Shown here piece after piece: positions 44,676 to 52,911 of a DNA stretch of 64,000 nucleotides. The translations under genes and the position numbers were made by a program. Under the pieces are notes generated by a model. It was not told the DNA's origin. It did not search any database and was given only the letters and a program-made list of their open reading frames with translations. This DNA comes from Clostridium sp. AM22-11AC (GTDB taxonomy: Bacteria; Bacillota; Clostridia; Lachnospirales; Lachnospiraceae). Location of the stretch: positions 18,925 through 82,924 of the forward strand of contig NZ_QUCM01000016.1 of assembly GCF_003473545.1 (NCBI RefSeq). Reading direction: 5' to 3'. Positions within the stretch are counted from its first letter, which is position 1. Every line of letters starts with the position of its first letter.

Positions 44676-45695
44676 ATGAATATTATTGTAACCGGCGGCG
44701 CCGGATTTATTGGAAGCAACTTTGTATTTCATATGCTGGATAAGTACCCGGACTACCGCATTATTTGCTTGGATAAACTGACCTACGCAGGCAATTTGTC
44801 AACATTGGCTCCTGTGATGGATAACCCCAACTTCCGTTTTGTGAAGGCTGATATCTGTGATAGAGAGGCAGTATATAAGCTGTTTGAAGAAGAGCAGCCC
44901 GATATTGTGGTGAACTTTGCAGCAGAAAGCCATGTGGATCGTTCCATTGAAGATCCAGGTATCTTCCTGCAGACCAATATCATGGGTACTGCAACGTTGA
45001 TGGATGCTTGCCGTAAGTATGGTATTACTCGTTATCATCAAGTGTCTACCGACGAGGTGTACGGTGATCTGCCTCTGGATAGACCTGATCTGTTTTTCAC
45101 GGAGGAGACTCCTATTCACACCAGCAGTCCGTATTCTTCGTCTAAAGCTGCAGCTGATCTGCTGGTGCTGGCTTACCATCGTACATACGGTTTGCCGGTG
45201 ACTATTTCCCGTTGTTCCAACAACTATGGCCCATATCACTTTCCGGAGAAGCTGATTCCTCTTATGATTGCTAATGCTCTGAATGACAAACCTTTGCCGG
45301 TTTATGGTGAAGGTCTAAATGTGCGCGACTGGCTGTACGTGGAGGATCACTGCAAAGCCATTGATTTAATCATCCACAAAGGACGTGTAGGTGAGGTTTA
45401 CAATATCGGCGGCCACAATGAGATGAAGAATATCGACATCGTGAAGATCATCTGCAAGGCACTGGATAAACCGGAAAGCCTGATTACATATGTTACCGAT
45501 CGTAAGGGTCACGATATGCGCTATGCCATTGATCCGACTAAAATTCACAATGAGCTTGGCTGGCTGCCTGAAACGATGTTTAAGGACGGCATCCAGAAGA
45601 CCATCCAGTGGTATCTGGACAATAAGGAATGGTGGGAGACCATCATCTCTGGCGAGTATCAGAACTACTACGAAAAAATGTACAAAAATAGGTAA
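44676..45695 (+). CDS. rmlB: dTDP-glucose 4,6-dehydratase
   Basis: RmlB forms dTDP-4-keto-6-deoxyglucose. The 339-residue SDR protein has TGGAGFIGSNF, FAAESHVDRSI, the catalytic STDEVYGDL, YSSSKAAADLLVLAYHRTYG and NNYGPYHFPEKLIPL. The start at 44676 (MNIIVTGG) lies 5 bases behind rmlA with GAGGTGAG as ribosome site. The longer frame from 44571 lies inside rmlA and was rejected. Base use is richer in G+C than the neighbouring AT-rich genes, as in many rml cassettes. Confidence 0.95.
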   Translation: MNIIVTGGAGFIGSNFVFHMLDKYPDYRIICLDKLTYAGNLSTLAPVMDNPNFRFVKADICDREAVYKLFEEEQPDIVVNFAAESHVDRSIEDPGIFLQTNIMGTATLMDACRKYGITRYHQVSTDEVYGDLPLDRPDLFFTEETPIHTSSPYSSSKAAADLLVLAYHRTYGLPVTISRCSNNYGPYHFPEKLIPLMIANALNDKPLPVYGEGLNVRDWLYVEDHCKAIDLIIHKGRVGEVYNIGGHNEMKNIDIVKIICKALDKPESLITYVTDRKGHDMRYAIDPTKIHNELGWLPETMFKDGIQKTIQWYLDNKEWWETIISGEYQNYYEKMYKNR

Positions 45696-45707
45696 GGAGG
45701 AGTTCAT

Positions 45708-46310
45708 ATGGGACAAATTACAGTTACAAAGGCACCGATAGATGGGCTATATGTAATTGAGCCTACTGTACATGGTGACAGTCGAGGATATTTTGTTGAA
45801 ACATATAACCAACACGATATGCATGAGGCCGGATTGGATATGGTGTTTGTCTAAGACAATCAGTCCATGTCACGCAAGGGCGTATTGCGTGGGCTTCACT
45901 TTCAGAAACAATTTCCACAAGGAAAGCTAGTGCGTGTAATTCAGGGTTCTGTTTTTGATGTTGCAGTTGATTTGCGTGCGAATAGTAGAACTTATGGTCA
46001 ATGGTATGGGGTAGAGTTAACGGAGGAAAATGGTAAGCAGTTCTATATTTCGGAAGGGTTTGCACACGGTTTTCTTGTACTAAGCGAAGTCGCAAAGTTT
46101 TGTTACAAGACAACTGATTTTTATCATCCTGGTGATGAAGGCGGCGTGGCATGGAATGATCCTGAAATTGGTATTGTATGGCCGCAGCTTATCGGTAAAT
46201 ATAAAGGAAATGCATCCGCTGACGGCTATCAACTCATGGATGGAACTCAGTTAAATCTAAGTGAAAAAGATCAGAAGTGGATGGGCTTAAAAGACACATT
46301 CAAATTCTAA
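45708..46310 (+). pseudogene. rmlC: dTDP-4-dehydrorhamnose 3,5-epimerase with premature stop
   Basis: The frame starts MGQITVTKAPIDGLYVIEP behind GGAGGAG and is clearly RmlC, but codon 49 is TAA (45852-45854) where family members have Gln (FVQDNQS), a single C-to-T change. After it the frame continues in phase with the catalytic KGVLRGLHFQ (His) and EGFAHGFLVLSE to the normal end at residue 200. Restart at the ATG of codon 54 would give a protein without the first strands. Either the 3,5-epimerase step is lost or the stop is read through. Confidence 0.88.
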
Positions 46311-46324
46311 AGGAGGAACCAAAA

Positions 46325-47158
46325 TTGAAAATATTAGTGACTGGTGCAAATGGATATCTGGGACAGGGGATTGTAAGAAGTATCTTGAATAATGGCCATT
46401 GTGTTGTAGCTACGGATTTTAACACCCAGTTTGTAGATGAGCGTGCAGAAAGAATTGCCTGCAATTTATTTGAAGTTGATAACCCGTATAGTTTCTTTGG
46501 CGAACCTGATGTGCTTCTCCATTTGGCATGGAGAGACGGGTTTGTTCACTATTCCAGTGCGCATATTGATGATCTTCCTAAGCACTATGCGTTTATTAAA
46601 AAAATGGTTGATGGAGGTATTCAACAGGTTGCTGTTATGGGAAGCATGCACGAAATTGGCTTCTTTGAGGGTAGCATAAATGAAAGCACTCCTTGTCATC
46701 CTACGACTCCGTATGGAATTGCAAAGAACGCATTACGCGACTTAACACAAATGATATGTAAGCAAAAAAATATTGTGTTCCAGTGGCTACGTGGCTATTA
46801 TATTGTTGGTAATTCTAAGTTTGGCAGTTCAATATTCTCAAAGATTACAGCGGCCGTAGATGAAGGAAAGACAGAATTTCCATTTACCTTGGGTCAAAAT
46901 CAATATGACTTTATTGACTACCCTGATTTCTGCGCACAGGTTGCCGCAGTAGTTGGTCAGAAAAATGAGCAAGGGATTATTAATATTTGCTCAGGCAAAC
47001 CAGAAAAATTGGCAGATAGAGTTGAGCGCTTTATTAAGGAAAATGGTTATAGAATTAAGCTGCAATATGGAGCATTTCCAGATAGACCGTATGACTCCAA
47101 GGCAATTTGGGGTAATGACACAAAAATCAGAAAAATCATGGAGAACCAGACAAATTAA
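46325..47158 (+). CDS. NAD-dependent nucleotide-sugar reductase (possible dTDP-4-keto-6-deoxyhexose reductase)
   Basis: Extended SDR protein of 277 residues with TTG start behind AAAGGAGG. The NAD motif is TGANGYLGQGIVRSI (about 6-20); MGSMHEIGFFEG and YGIAKNALRDL give the Ser/Tyr-Lys catalytic set. It is not a typical RmlD (no NAYTAVDKAE-like motif) and looks closer to reductases that make dTDP-6-deoxy-talose or related sugars. Position right after rmlC suggests it reduces the 4-keto sugar. Product sugar is an inference. Confidence 0.72.
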   Translation: MKILVTGANGYLGQGIVRSILNNGHCVVATDFNTQFVDERAERIACNLFEVDNPYSFFGEPDVLLHLAWRDGFVHYSSAHIDDLPKHYAFIKKMVDGGIQQVAVMGSMHEIGFFEGSINESTPCHPTTPYGIAKNALRDLTQMICKQKNIVFQWLRGYYIVGNSKFGSSIFSKITAAVDEGKTEFPFTLGQNQYDFIDYPDFCAQVAAVVGQKNEQGIINICSGKPEKLADRVERFIKENGYRIKLQYGAFPDRPYDSKAIWGNDTKIRKIMENQTN

Positions 47159-47210
47159 ACGATAGACCAGCTAATGACGCGTTTTTGCCGCGTAGAATGG
47201 GAACTGTATC

Positions 47211-47748
47211 ATGGGCATAATAAATAAAATATGGAAATATATAATGAAGCGCCAAAACCCGATGCGGTATGCTCGCAAGATGGGCGTAGTGCTAGGTGAA
47301 AACTGCAGACTTATTGGATTACCAGATTGGGGTAGTGAGCCATGGTTGATTTCTATTGGAAATCATACAGAGGTTTCCTTTGATGTAGCTTTTATAACTC
47401 ATGATGGTGCTACCTGGTGTTTTAGAGATCAAGATGAATATAAGGGAACATTAAAATTCGGAAGAATTCGAATTGGGAATAACTGTTTTATTGGTGCCCG
47501 CAGTACGATTTTACCAGGTGTTACAATTGGTGATAATAGTATCGTGGCAGTGGGAGCGGTGGTGAATAAAAGTATACCCTCCGGAGAAGTGTGTGGGGGG
47601 GGGGGTACCAGCCCATTACATCATGAAAACAAAAGACTATGCAGACAAGTGTAAAGAAAATACTCCTGTCTATGATTTAGAAAACTATCGGAAGAATTTT
47701 CGTGAGGAGGTTAATTTGATCTGCGATAGGATGGAACATAGCATGTGA
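47211..47748 (+). pseudogene. Hexapeptide acyltransferase, frame shifted at a G11 run
   Basis: Beta-helix acyltransferase close to the CapG/WcaF type: [38 protein letters not shown] and [31 protein letters not shown]. After SGEVC the run of 11 G shifts the frame and the protein ends at 47654 with an odd tail. With 10 (or 13) G it would read [20 protein letters not shown], the normal acyltransferase ending, to a stop at 47746-47748. The normal C-terminus being preserved beyond the run argues for recent or reversible switching. Confidence 0.82.
47595..47605. repeat. Run of 11 G near the end of the acyltransferase gene
   Basis: Eleven G followed by TACC encode the conserved Gly-Gly turn before VPA. 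Lengths of 10 or 13 put the downstream segment in frame; 11 does not. Confidence 0.9.
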
Positions 47749-47810
47749 AATAAGGAATAGGGTCCGACAGCGAGGATAGTCTAGGTAATTAGGAGAATAT
47801 TATTGGGTTC

Positions 47811-47849
47811 CATTGGGGTCAGACCCCATGAAGAAGAAATAATTTTTTT
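47811..47849 (+). terminator. Probable terminator after the acyltransferase
   Basis: TGGGGTC (47814-47820) pairs with GACCCCA (47822-47828) and a run of seven T occurs at 47843-47849, though 14 bases lie between stem and T-run. The 47749-47964 gap shows nothing else. Confidence 0.45.
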
Positions 47850-47964
47850 CTAAAGAAACTATAAACGAAAATGAGAGCATAGGCTACTGGCGCTGCTTTA
47901 ATAATCACAAAAATCTTTGTGGAAGGCACGTTGAGTAGGCTTCAAGGCATGGAAAGGAGAGAGG

Positions 47965-48867
47965 ATGAAAACAACATTACTTATCATGGCTGCTGGTATC
48001 GGTAGCCGCTTCGGAACGGGAATTAAACAATTGGAGCCGGTGGATGATGCTGGACATATCATTATGGACTATTCCATCCATGACGCAATTGAGGCAGGCT
48101 TCAACCATGTAGTATTTATCATCCGTAAGGATATCGAGAAGGAGTTTAAAGAGGTTATCGGTGATCGCATTGCCTCCATTTGCTCTTCTCATAATGTAAC
48201 TGTGGACTATGCTTTCCAGGATATCAATGATATCCCGGGAACTCTGCCAGAAGGCCGGACAAAGCCGTGGGGAACCGGTCAGGCTGTGCTTGCTGCAAAG
48301 GAAGTTCTTGATACCCCGTTCATCGTTATCAATGCAGATGATTACTATGGCAAGGAAGGCTTCAAGGCTGTTCATGAGTATCTGGTGAATGGCGGCAAGT
48401 CTTGCATGGCTGGCTTTGTGCTGAAGAACACGCTGTCTGATAACGGTGGTGTGACCCGTGGCATCTGCAAGATGGACGAGCAGAACAACCTGACCGAAGT
48501 TGTGGAGACAAAGAATATTGTGAAGATCGCAACCGGAGCAGAAGCGGACGGAAAAGTGATTGATGTAAATTCTCTGGTTTCAATGAATATGTGGGGATTA
48601 ACACCGGAGTTTTTGGATGTGTTGGAAGAAGGCTTCAAAGAGTTCTTTGAGAAGGAGGTACCGGGCAATCCGCTGAAAGCAGAGTATCTGATCCCTATCT
48701 TCATCGGTGAACTGCTGGAGCAGGGAAAGATGTCAGTAAAGGTTCTAAAGACCAACGATACATGGTGTGGTATGACCTACCATGAAGATGTCGCAGCTGT
48801 AAAGGATAGCTTCAAGAAGATGCTGGCGGATGGCGTGTACAAGGCTGAACTGTTCAGTGATCTGTAA
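47965..48867 (+). CDS. Nucleotidyltransferase family protein
   Basis: NTP transferase of 300 residues starting MKTTLLIMAAGIGSRFGTGIKQLEPV, with the glycine-rich nucleotide loop, FIVINADDYYGKEGF (metal-binding Asp) and TYHEDVAAVKDSFKKM near the end. It differs from RmlA and from the one at 32362 and belongs to a group of uncharacterised sugar nucleotidyltransferases frequent in Clostridia polysaccharide loci. Its sugar is unknown. A GGAAAGGAGAG ribosome site is present; the VanZ-like gene follows after 6 bases. Confidence 0.83.
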   Translation: MKTTLLIMAAGIGSRFGTGIKQLEPVDDAGHIIMDYSIHDAIEAGFNHVVFIIRKDIEKEFKEVIGDRIASICSSHNVTVDYAFQDINDIPGTLPEGRTKPWGTGQAVLAAKEVLDTPFIVINADDYYGKEGFKAVHEYLVNGGKSCMAGFVLKNTLSDNGGVTRGICKMDEQNNLTEVVETKNIVKIATGAEADGKVIDVNSLVSMNMWGLTPEFLDVLEEGFKEFFEKEVPGNPLKAEYLIPIFIGELLEQGKMSVKVLKTNDTWCGMTYHEDVAAVKDSFKKMLADGVYKAELFSDL

Positions 48868-48873
48868 ACGACG

Positions 48874-49485
48874 ATGAAAGAAACGATTGATTTACTCGGA
48901 AAGATCCTCACAAATATCCTGACTGCTCTCTATGAACCGTTTGGATTCTCATTCCTTCTTTCCTTTCTAGCCATGTTTTTCTATCTGTATGCGTATGAGC
49001 CTACCGCAGCTGGCAAAGGCTGGAAGAGTGCCGTGGTGACCTGGTATCAGAAGTTTAAAGAGAGTGTGTTTTTTCGGAAGTTATTCTTGCTGGCCTTTGT
49101 GACTTCGATGATCTTATTCAGAACACTACTGAATCGGAACCTGTGGATGAATCCTTTATCCGATGTCATGGGTGGCTGGGGCATCTGGGAGACTGTGAAC
49201 GGAGAGAGACAGCTGACCACCGAGTGTATAGAGAACGTGATCATGATGGTACCGTTTAGTTCGGTAGTGATGTGGACATTCGGAGAGAAGATTGGAAACG
49301 GCTGGAAGAAGATACTGTGGCAAAGCGGAAAGACAGCGTTCATCTTCTCGATAAGCATTGAGATGCTGCAGTTACTCTTGCGGCTAGGAACGTTCCAGCT
49401 ATCAGACATCTTCTATAACACAGTCGGCGGAGTGCTAGGCGGATTGATGTATTGTGCGTTGATGAAGGCAAGAAAGCGTCTGTAA
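48874..49485 (+). CDS. VanZ-family membrane protein
   Basis: Membrane protein of 203 residues with about four hydrophobic helices (about 20-40, 65-85, 120-140, 155-200). ENVIMMVPFSSVVMW and SIEMLQLLLRLGTFQLSDIFYNTVGGVLGG are the typical VanZ signature. VanZ-like proteins give low-level teicoplanin resistance in vancomycin clusters but most members, including those in capsule loci, have no proven function. It is the last gene of the polysaccharide region. Confidence 0.85.
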   Translation: MKETIDLLGKILTNILTALYEPFGFSFLLSFLAMFFYLYAYEPTAAGKGWKSAVVTWYQKFKESVFFRKLFLLAFVTSMILFRTLLNRNLWMNPLSDVMGGWGIWETVNGERQLTTECIENVIMMVPFSSVVMWTFGEKIGNGWKKILWQSGKTAFIFSISIEMLQLLLRLGTFQLSDIFYNTVGGVLGGLMYCALMKARKRL

Positions 49486-49500
49486 AAGAGTATAGTTTTG

Positions 49501-49509
49501 TGATATACT
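49501..49509 (+). promoter_or_regulatory. Extended -10 promoter candidate
   Basis: TGATATACT is an extended -10 element (TG-N-TATACT); the -35 (TGTAAA at 49481) is weak. It would drive the small coiled-coil gene at 49582. Confidence 0.5.
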
Positions 49510-49581
49510 AAAAATAGAGACTTTTATGTTGTTCTCATACCTACACAATACTTAATAATTTTGGAAAGAGGTTTGTGTCCT

Positions 49582-49911
49582 ATGCCCAGAACTAAAGGTA
49601 GTAAGAATAAGCCCAAAACTGTGACTGCAGATTTTGCAACACAGATTGCAGAAAAGCAGTCCGCAAAGGAAGCACTCACAGCCGAGATCGCATCCATTAC
49701 CGCTAACATTGACACTTTGAAGGCTGACTTAAAAGAGAAAAAGACTGCTCTGAAGAAGGCCGAAAAAGAAATGGCATCCTTGGAAGCGAAGAAAGCAAAG
49801 GCAGATGCTAAGGCCGCTGAAGAAGCTAAGAAGACCGAAGCAGAGGCTGTGCTGAAGAAGCTGCTGGCAAGTGGCATGAGTGCGGATGAAATCCTCGAAA
49901 AACTGAAATGA
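49582..49911 (+). CDS. Small Ala/Lys/Glu-rich coiled-coil protein
   Basis: Protein of about 109 residues. After a basic start (PRTKGSKNKPK) nearly all residues from 20 to 90 form a heptad-like Ala-Lys-Glu coiled coil (ALTAEIASITANIDTLKADL and EKEMASLEAKKAKADAKAAE), ending in LLASGMSADEILEKLK. No enzyme motif is present. Similar proteins occur in accessory regions of Lachnospiraceae and may bind DNA through the basic end. ATG at 49582 follows GGAAAGAGG. A terminator lies right behind, so it is its own transcription unit. Confidence 0.72.
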   Translation: MPRTKGSKNKPKTVTADFATQIAEKQSAKEALTAEIASITANIDTLKADLKEKKTALKKAEKEMASLEAKKAKADAKAAEEAKKTEAEAVLKKLLASGMSADEILEKLK

Positions 49912-49916
49912 GATCG

Positions 49917-49959
49917 ACCGTGTGGACAAACTGAACTCCAGGAGTTCACACGGTAATTT
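49917..49959 (+). terminator. Intrinsic terminator with nested hairpin
   Basis: ACCGTGTG (49917-49924) pairs with 49947-49954; inside, GAACTCC pairs with GGAGTTC. T-rich sequence follows. Confidence 0.85.
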
Positions 49960-50014
49960 TTGAAGGTTGCTGTATAGTTTGCAACGGAAATAAAAGAAAT
50001 GGAGCGTAAGAAAA

Positions 50015-50398
50015 ATGAATTTATCAAAAATACATCATATTGCAATCATCGTATCTGATTACGAAGCCGCAAAGGATTTTTATGTAAACAAACTGGGCTT
50101 CTCTGTTATCAGAGAAAACTACCGCCCGGAGAGAAAGGACTGGAAGCTGGATTTGCGTGTCAATGAACACACGGAGCTGGAGATTTTTGCTGAGGAAAAT
50201 TCTCCGAAGCGTGTGAACCGTCCGGAAGCATGTGGGCTGCGGCATCTTGCTTTTTGTGTAGAGAGCGTGGAGCAGACGGTGAAAGAGCTGGGAAAATTAG
50301 GTATAGAATGTGAGTCGATCCGTGTGGATGATTATACAGGCAAGAAGATGACTTTCTTTCATGACCCAGATGGTCTGCCGCTGGAGCTGCACGAATAA
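50015..50398 (+). CDS. VOC superfamily metalloprotein (GloA2/YaeR type)
   Basis: Protein of 127 residues with the paired beta-alpha-beta-beta-beta modules of the vicinal oxygen chelate fold. KIHHIAIIVSDYEAAKDFYVNKLGF opens it, HTELEIF and CGLRHLAFCVESVEQTV supply likely metal ligands (His, Glu), and FFHDPDGLPLELHE ends it. It is close to the SMU1112c/YaeR group often named glyoxalase-like, whose substrate is not established. Two bases separate it from the next gene. It may be core genome rather than element-derived. Confidence 0.85.
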   Translation: MNLSKIHHIAIIVSDYEAAKDFYVNKLGFSVIRENYRPERKDWKLDLRVNEHTELEIFAEENSPKRVNRPEACGLRHLAFCVESVEQTVKELGKLGIECESIRVDDYTGKKMTFFHDPDGLPLELHE

Positions 50399-50400
50399 TC

Positions 50401-51195
50401 ATGGGAGAGAAAAGAGCATATAAAGCCAGAAAGCCCGGTGGAGGCCGGAAAAAGCTGAAGCCGGAGTATGATGCCGGGAGAAATCTGAAAGAGCAGATGG
50501 ATGTGGCTGTGGCTCTTTATGAGGAGGACTGCTCCCTCCGTTCCATTGCAGATGCGCTAACTCTGAATCCAATCAAAGTAAGAAAGCTGCTCATCACGGC
50601 TGGTGTGTATGAATCGGATGTGGCGGAGAAGGTACAGGATACCTTTGAGGAGTATCGAGAAACACAGAACTATAAAGAAGCCATCCTCTCAACCGCAAAT
50701 ACTCTTCAACTCTCCAAAGCCTCCGTTACCTCGTATCTGCCTTATCAGAAAGGTGTATACTTCCCAAGTACTGCTGATAAAGAAAAAATTAGTGTTGGAG
50801 CAGAGCGGCGGCGGAGATACAGAGCAGTAAGAAAACTGAGATCAGAGCCAACAGAGGAGCACCTGTGGGAGACGGTCTTGCTTTATTCTGGTGTGCGCTT
50901 TAAAACCTATTCTGGCTTACCCTTTACCTATGAAATACGAAAAGGCAGAAGCGGCGAATACACAAAGGAGCTGTGGATCGACCGCCGAGAGAAGAGTAAA
51001 AGCCTGGCGTGGAGTTCGGTGTTGCTGGCACTGAACAATATAAAAAAGGTAGGAGAAGTGGTAAACCGCCCGAAAGCTCTGGGCGATATCCGGGGAGTGA
51101 CCTACATCTATGGGATGTTCTATCGGTTCGGATTGATCGATGTGCCGGATGAAGTGAAGGAGAAGATGGGGCATCCGAAAGACCGCAAAAAATAG
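50401..51195 (+). CDS. Hypothetical protein with N-terminal helix-turn-helix-like region
   Basis: Basic protein of 264 residues. After a Lys/Arg/Gly-rich tail, residues 32-60 (MDVAVALYEEDCSLRSIADALTLNP) look like a helix-turn-helix resembling recombinase or sigma-like HTH domains; a second helical part follows (about 95-115). The middle (EEHLWETVLLYSGVRFKTYS and FTYEIRKGRSGEYTKELWID) is conserved-looking but not assignable. It probably binds DNA and has been seen by me only in mobile or accessory contexts; function unknown. It follows the VOC gene by two bases. Confidence 0.68.
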   Translation: MGEKRAYKARKPGGGRKKLKPEYDAGRNLKEQMDVAVALYEEDCSLRSIADALTLNPIKVRKLLITAGVYESDVAEKVQDTFEEYRETQNYKEAILSTANTLQLSKASVTSYLPYQKGVYFPSTADKEKISVGAERRRRYRAVRKLRSEPTEEHLWETVLLYSGVRFKTYSGLPFTYEIRKGRSGEYTKELWIDRREKSKSLAWSSVLLALNNIKKVGEVVNRPKALGDIRGVTYIYGMFYRFGLIDVPDEVKEKMGHPKDRKK

Positions 51196-51282
51196 GTTGC
51201 TATGTGCAAAAGTCTACGGTAAGATGTGCCGTAACTGAGGATGTGAATCTCAGTTGGGAAGGATGGTAGCATTATAGAAAAA

Positions 51283-51630
51283 TTGAAGGAAATGCTGGAG
51301 GAGTATTTGAAGAAAACAGAGCCGGAGTATTACCCGCCAGTGGAGAATCTGCTGGATCTGATCTACGAACATTACACGGAGAATAATCCAGTAGAAAAAA
51401 ACACAGTTGCCGGAAAAGCGGCAAAGGAAAAAGAAAAGGAACTGGAAGAGTGGCTGCGTGGCTTGGAAGGTATGGATAGGCTTGTAGATGATTATGTTGG
51501 CGATAAGATTCCTCTTTGGGAAAAGATTATGGACCGGCAGGGGACGGTGTGCTGCACATGGGAGAAGACCGCTTTTGAGGAAGGTCTGAAAGTCGGAATA
51601 CGACTCATGATGGAAGTATATAGTTTGTGA
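51283..51630 (+). CDS. DUF6809-like small helical protein
   Basis: Acidic protein of about 115 residues, nearly all helical. The C-terminal AFEEGLKVGIRLMMEVYSL matches the end of the DUF6809 family found across Lachnospiraceae mobile elements; function unknown. No ATG is well placed: the TTG at 51283 gives the listed start, while an ATT at 51271 fits the GGAAGG ribosome site better. The first in-frame ATG (51292) has no site. Confidence 0.65.
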   Translation: MKEMLEEYLKKTEPEYYPPVENLLDLIYEHYTENNPVEKNTVAGKAAKEKEKELEEWLRGLEGMDRLVDDYVGDKIPLWEKIMDRQGTVCCTWEKTAFEEGLKVGIRLMMEVYSL

Positions 51631-51664
51631 CGGAAATAAAATGAACTCCTGAAGTTCAAAAAAT

Positions 51665-51690
51665 CCCTCGCTTGTTACGGCGAGGGCGTG
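51665..51690. terminator. Hairpin between converging genes
   Basis: CCCTCGC (51665-51671) pairs with GCGAGGG (51680-51686); A-rich sequence before it supports termination of the minus-strand genes. A second small hairpin GAACTCCTGAAGTTC lies at 51643-51657. Confidence 0.65.
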
Positions 51691-51698
51691 TGTTCTTA

Positions 51699-51887
51699 TT
51701 ATTCAGGCTTTTCAGCTTTTTTCTTCTTCGGTGCAATTTTGTGGCCTGAGTAAATTGCCATGCCCATGCAGACCAAAGAGCCACAAGCGAAATACTTGTG
51801 AGCCTGCATCAATTTCTTGCAGCCTGTGTAGAAGCATCCTGCCATACAGGCAAGTGCACCGAGTGACCAATATTTATGTGCTTTCAT
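51699..51887 (-). CDS. Small DUF6219-like membrane protein
   Basis: Protein of 62 residues made of two similar halves: AHKYWSLGALACMAGCFYTG and AHKYFACGSLVCMGMAIYSG, each a hydrophobic hairpin or single helix, then a Lys-rich tail. This internal repeat is a feature of the DUF6219 family of Lachnospiraceae elements; function unknown. The start overlaps the end of the zinc-ribbon remnant, so it was probably part of the same minus-strand operon as the umuC-like fragment. Confidence 0.72.
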   Translation of the reverse strand: MKAHKYWSLGALACMAGCFYTGCKKLMQAHKYFACGSLVCMGMAIYSGHKIAPKKKKAEKPE

Positions 51888-52079
51888 TTTGTATGTTCTC
51901 CTTATCTTCTTTCTGTATTTTGAGCAATTCCTCGATTTCCGTTTTACTCGCCGGCCGTACTGCCTTTTTATTATCGTGTGCTACCGCTCCGCAGTCTGGA
52001 CAACGGTCAGGTAGTTCCTCGGCAGAGAAGCAGTAGCGGCAGGCATCGCAAAAGTAGTAGTCGTACCGCTTCCCTTAAC
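51874..52079 (-). pseudogene. Zinc-ribbon protein remnant without start
   Basis: On the minus strand the frame ending at 51874 reads RYDYYFCDACRYCFSAEELP then RCPDCGAVAHDNKKAVRPAS, with two CxxC pairs of a zinc ribbon. It begins right after a TAA and lacks any start codon, so the 5' end has been lost at the junction with the umuC-like fragment. In related elements such a protein follows umuC. Confidence 0.65.
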
Positions 52080-52306
52080 CGGTTTGCATTGACCTCTTTG
52101 ACCTTCTGCACGACTTCAAACAGTCTGGCGCGACCCGGAATCCCATAGGTTTTCAGGGAAGGAGACACAGCGAGACAGATAGTTTTCTCAGTGCGGGAGG
52201 AATCTGCCACGACCAGATTTGTGGTAAGCGGGTCGAGGTGTCGAGCAGCGCATTCCGCACTCGCATAATAGCTTTTAAGATCTATCGCAAGATATATGCG
52301 TTGCAT
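52007..52306 (-). pseudogene. N-terminal fragment of Y-family DNA polymerase (UmuC-like)
   Basis: The first 75 residues (MQRIYLAIDLKSYYASAECA, then NLVVADSSRTEKTICLAVSPSLKTYGIPGRARLFEVVQKV) are the start of an ImpB/UmuC-type polymerase, with the catalytic Asp and the steric-gate aromatic residue. After VNANRLREAV the sequence jumps into another frame of the zinc-ribbon gene and ends. The missing 340 or so residues include the little-finger domain, so the protein cannot act as polymerase. This looks like one internal deletion. Confidence 0.85.
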
Positions 52307-52337
52307 CGTGCGATTTCCTCCTCTCTATGTGCTCGTG

Positions 52338-52610
52338 TTATTTTCCAGTCCTTTCCACAAACCATCGGCCTAACCGACCGTTGAAGCGTGGATCAAGGCG
52401 CTCAAAGAACAGGTGCTTTTCCTGCCCCTGGATGAGCACGGTAAAACAGTCACCAGAGTAACCGTTATCAGCGGTTCCTGCAGGGCGGAAGTCACGCACT
52501 GTTTCGATTGGGAAGGTACGTCCATCCGACCATGTGATTGATGTCGGTTGCATGAAACCGGTTGGGTCGAATGTGGAATCGACTTTTACATAGATCTTTT
52601 CTTTATTCAT
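52338..52610 (-). CDS. Small hypothetical protein of the umuC neighbourhood
   Basis: Protein of about 90 residues (start at 52610, MNKEKIYVKVDSTFDPTG). It is beta-rich with SITWSDGRTFPIETVRDFRP and GYSGDCFTVLIQGQEKHLFFE. No catalytic motif. It lies between the S24-type and UmuC-type fragments, the place such small proteins occupy in intact Lachnospiraceae elements, and may assist the error-prone polymerase; this is inference from position. Confidence 0.68.
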   Translation of the reverse strand: MNKEKIYVKVDSTFDPTGFMQPTSITWSDGRTFPIETVRDFRPAGTADNGYSGDCFTVLIQGQEKHLFFERLDPRFNGRLGRWFVERTGK

Positions 52611-52622
52611 GATGATCACCTC

Positions 52623-52911
52623 TTACAGCAATCCATACTTCTTCTTGAACTCCCGGACTTCCTGAGCTTTTACTTCTTCAAGCAGATGGATGTCATCATC
52701 AGCAGGAAGCTCCAGCGGACTTACCTTCCCGAGAACTTTGCCGACAATGGTAACATGATCGTCTTCAGACTTCTCACCGTAGGGGAGCGCCTTATTTAAA
52801 GAGTAGAGTTTGTGGTTCAGCATCTGCTTGATGACGGCACCATCTGCAGTAGAGCAGATAACAATATCGCCATCTTCAACAGACTGAGTATACTTTACAT
52901 ATACCAGATTG
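52623..52911 (-). pseudogene. C-terminal fragment of S24/LexA-like (UmuD-type) protein
   Basis: Read from about 52911 downward, the minus strand gives LVYVKYTQSVEDGDIVICST, then ADGAVIKQMLNHKLYSLNKA and on to EVREFKKKYGLL. The VEDGDIVI and GAVIK stretch carries the Lys region of the serine-lysine dyad of S24 peptidases. The DNA-binding and Ser-containing N-terminal parts are missing: just upstream the sequence belongs to the ImmA-type gene on the plus strand. It was probably the repressor or UmuD partner of the polymerase remnant. Confidence 0.78.
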
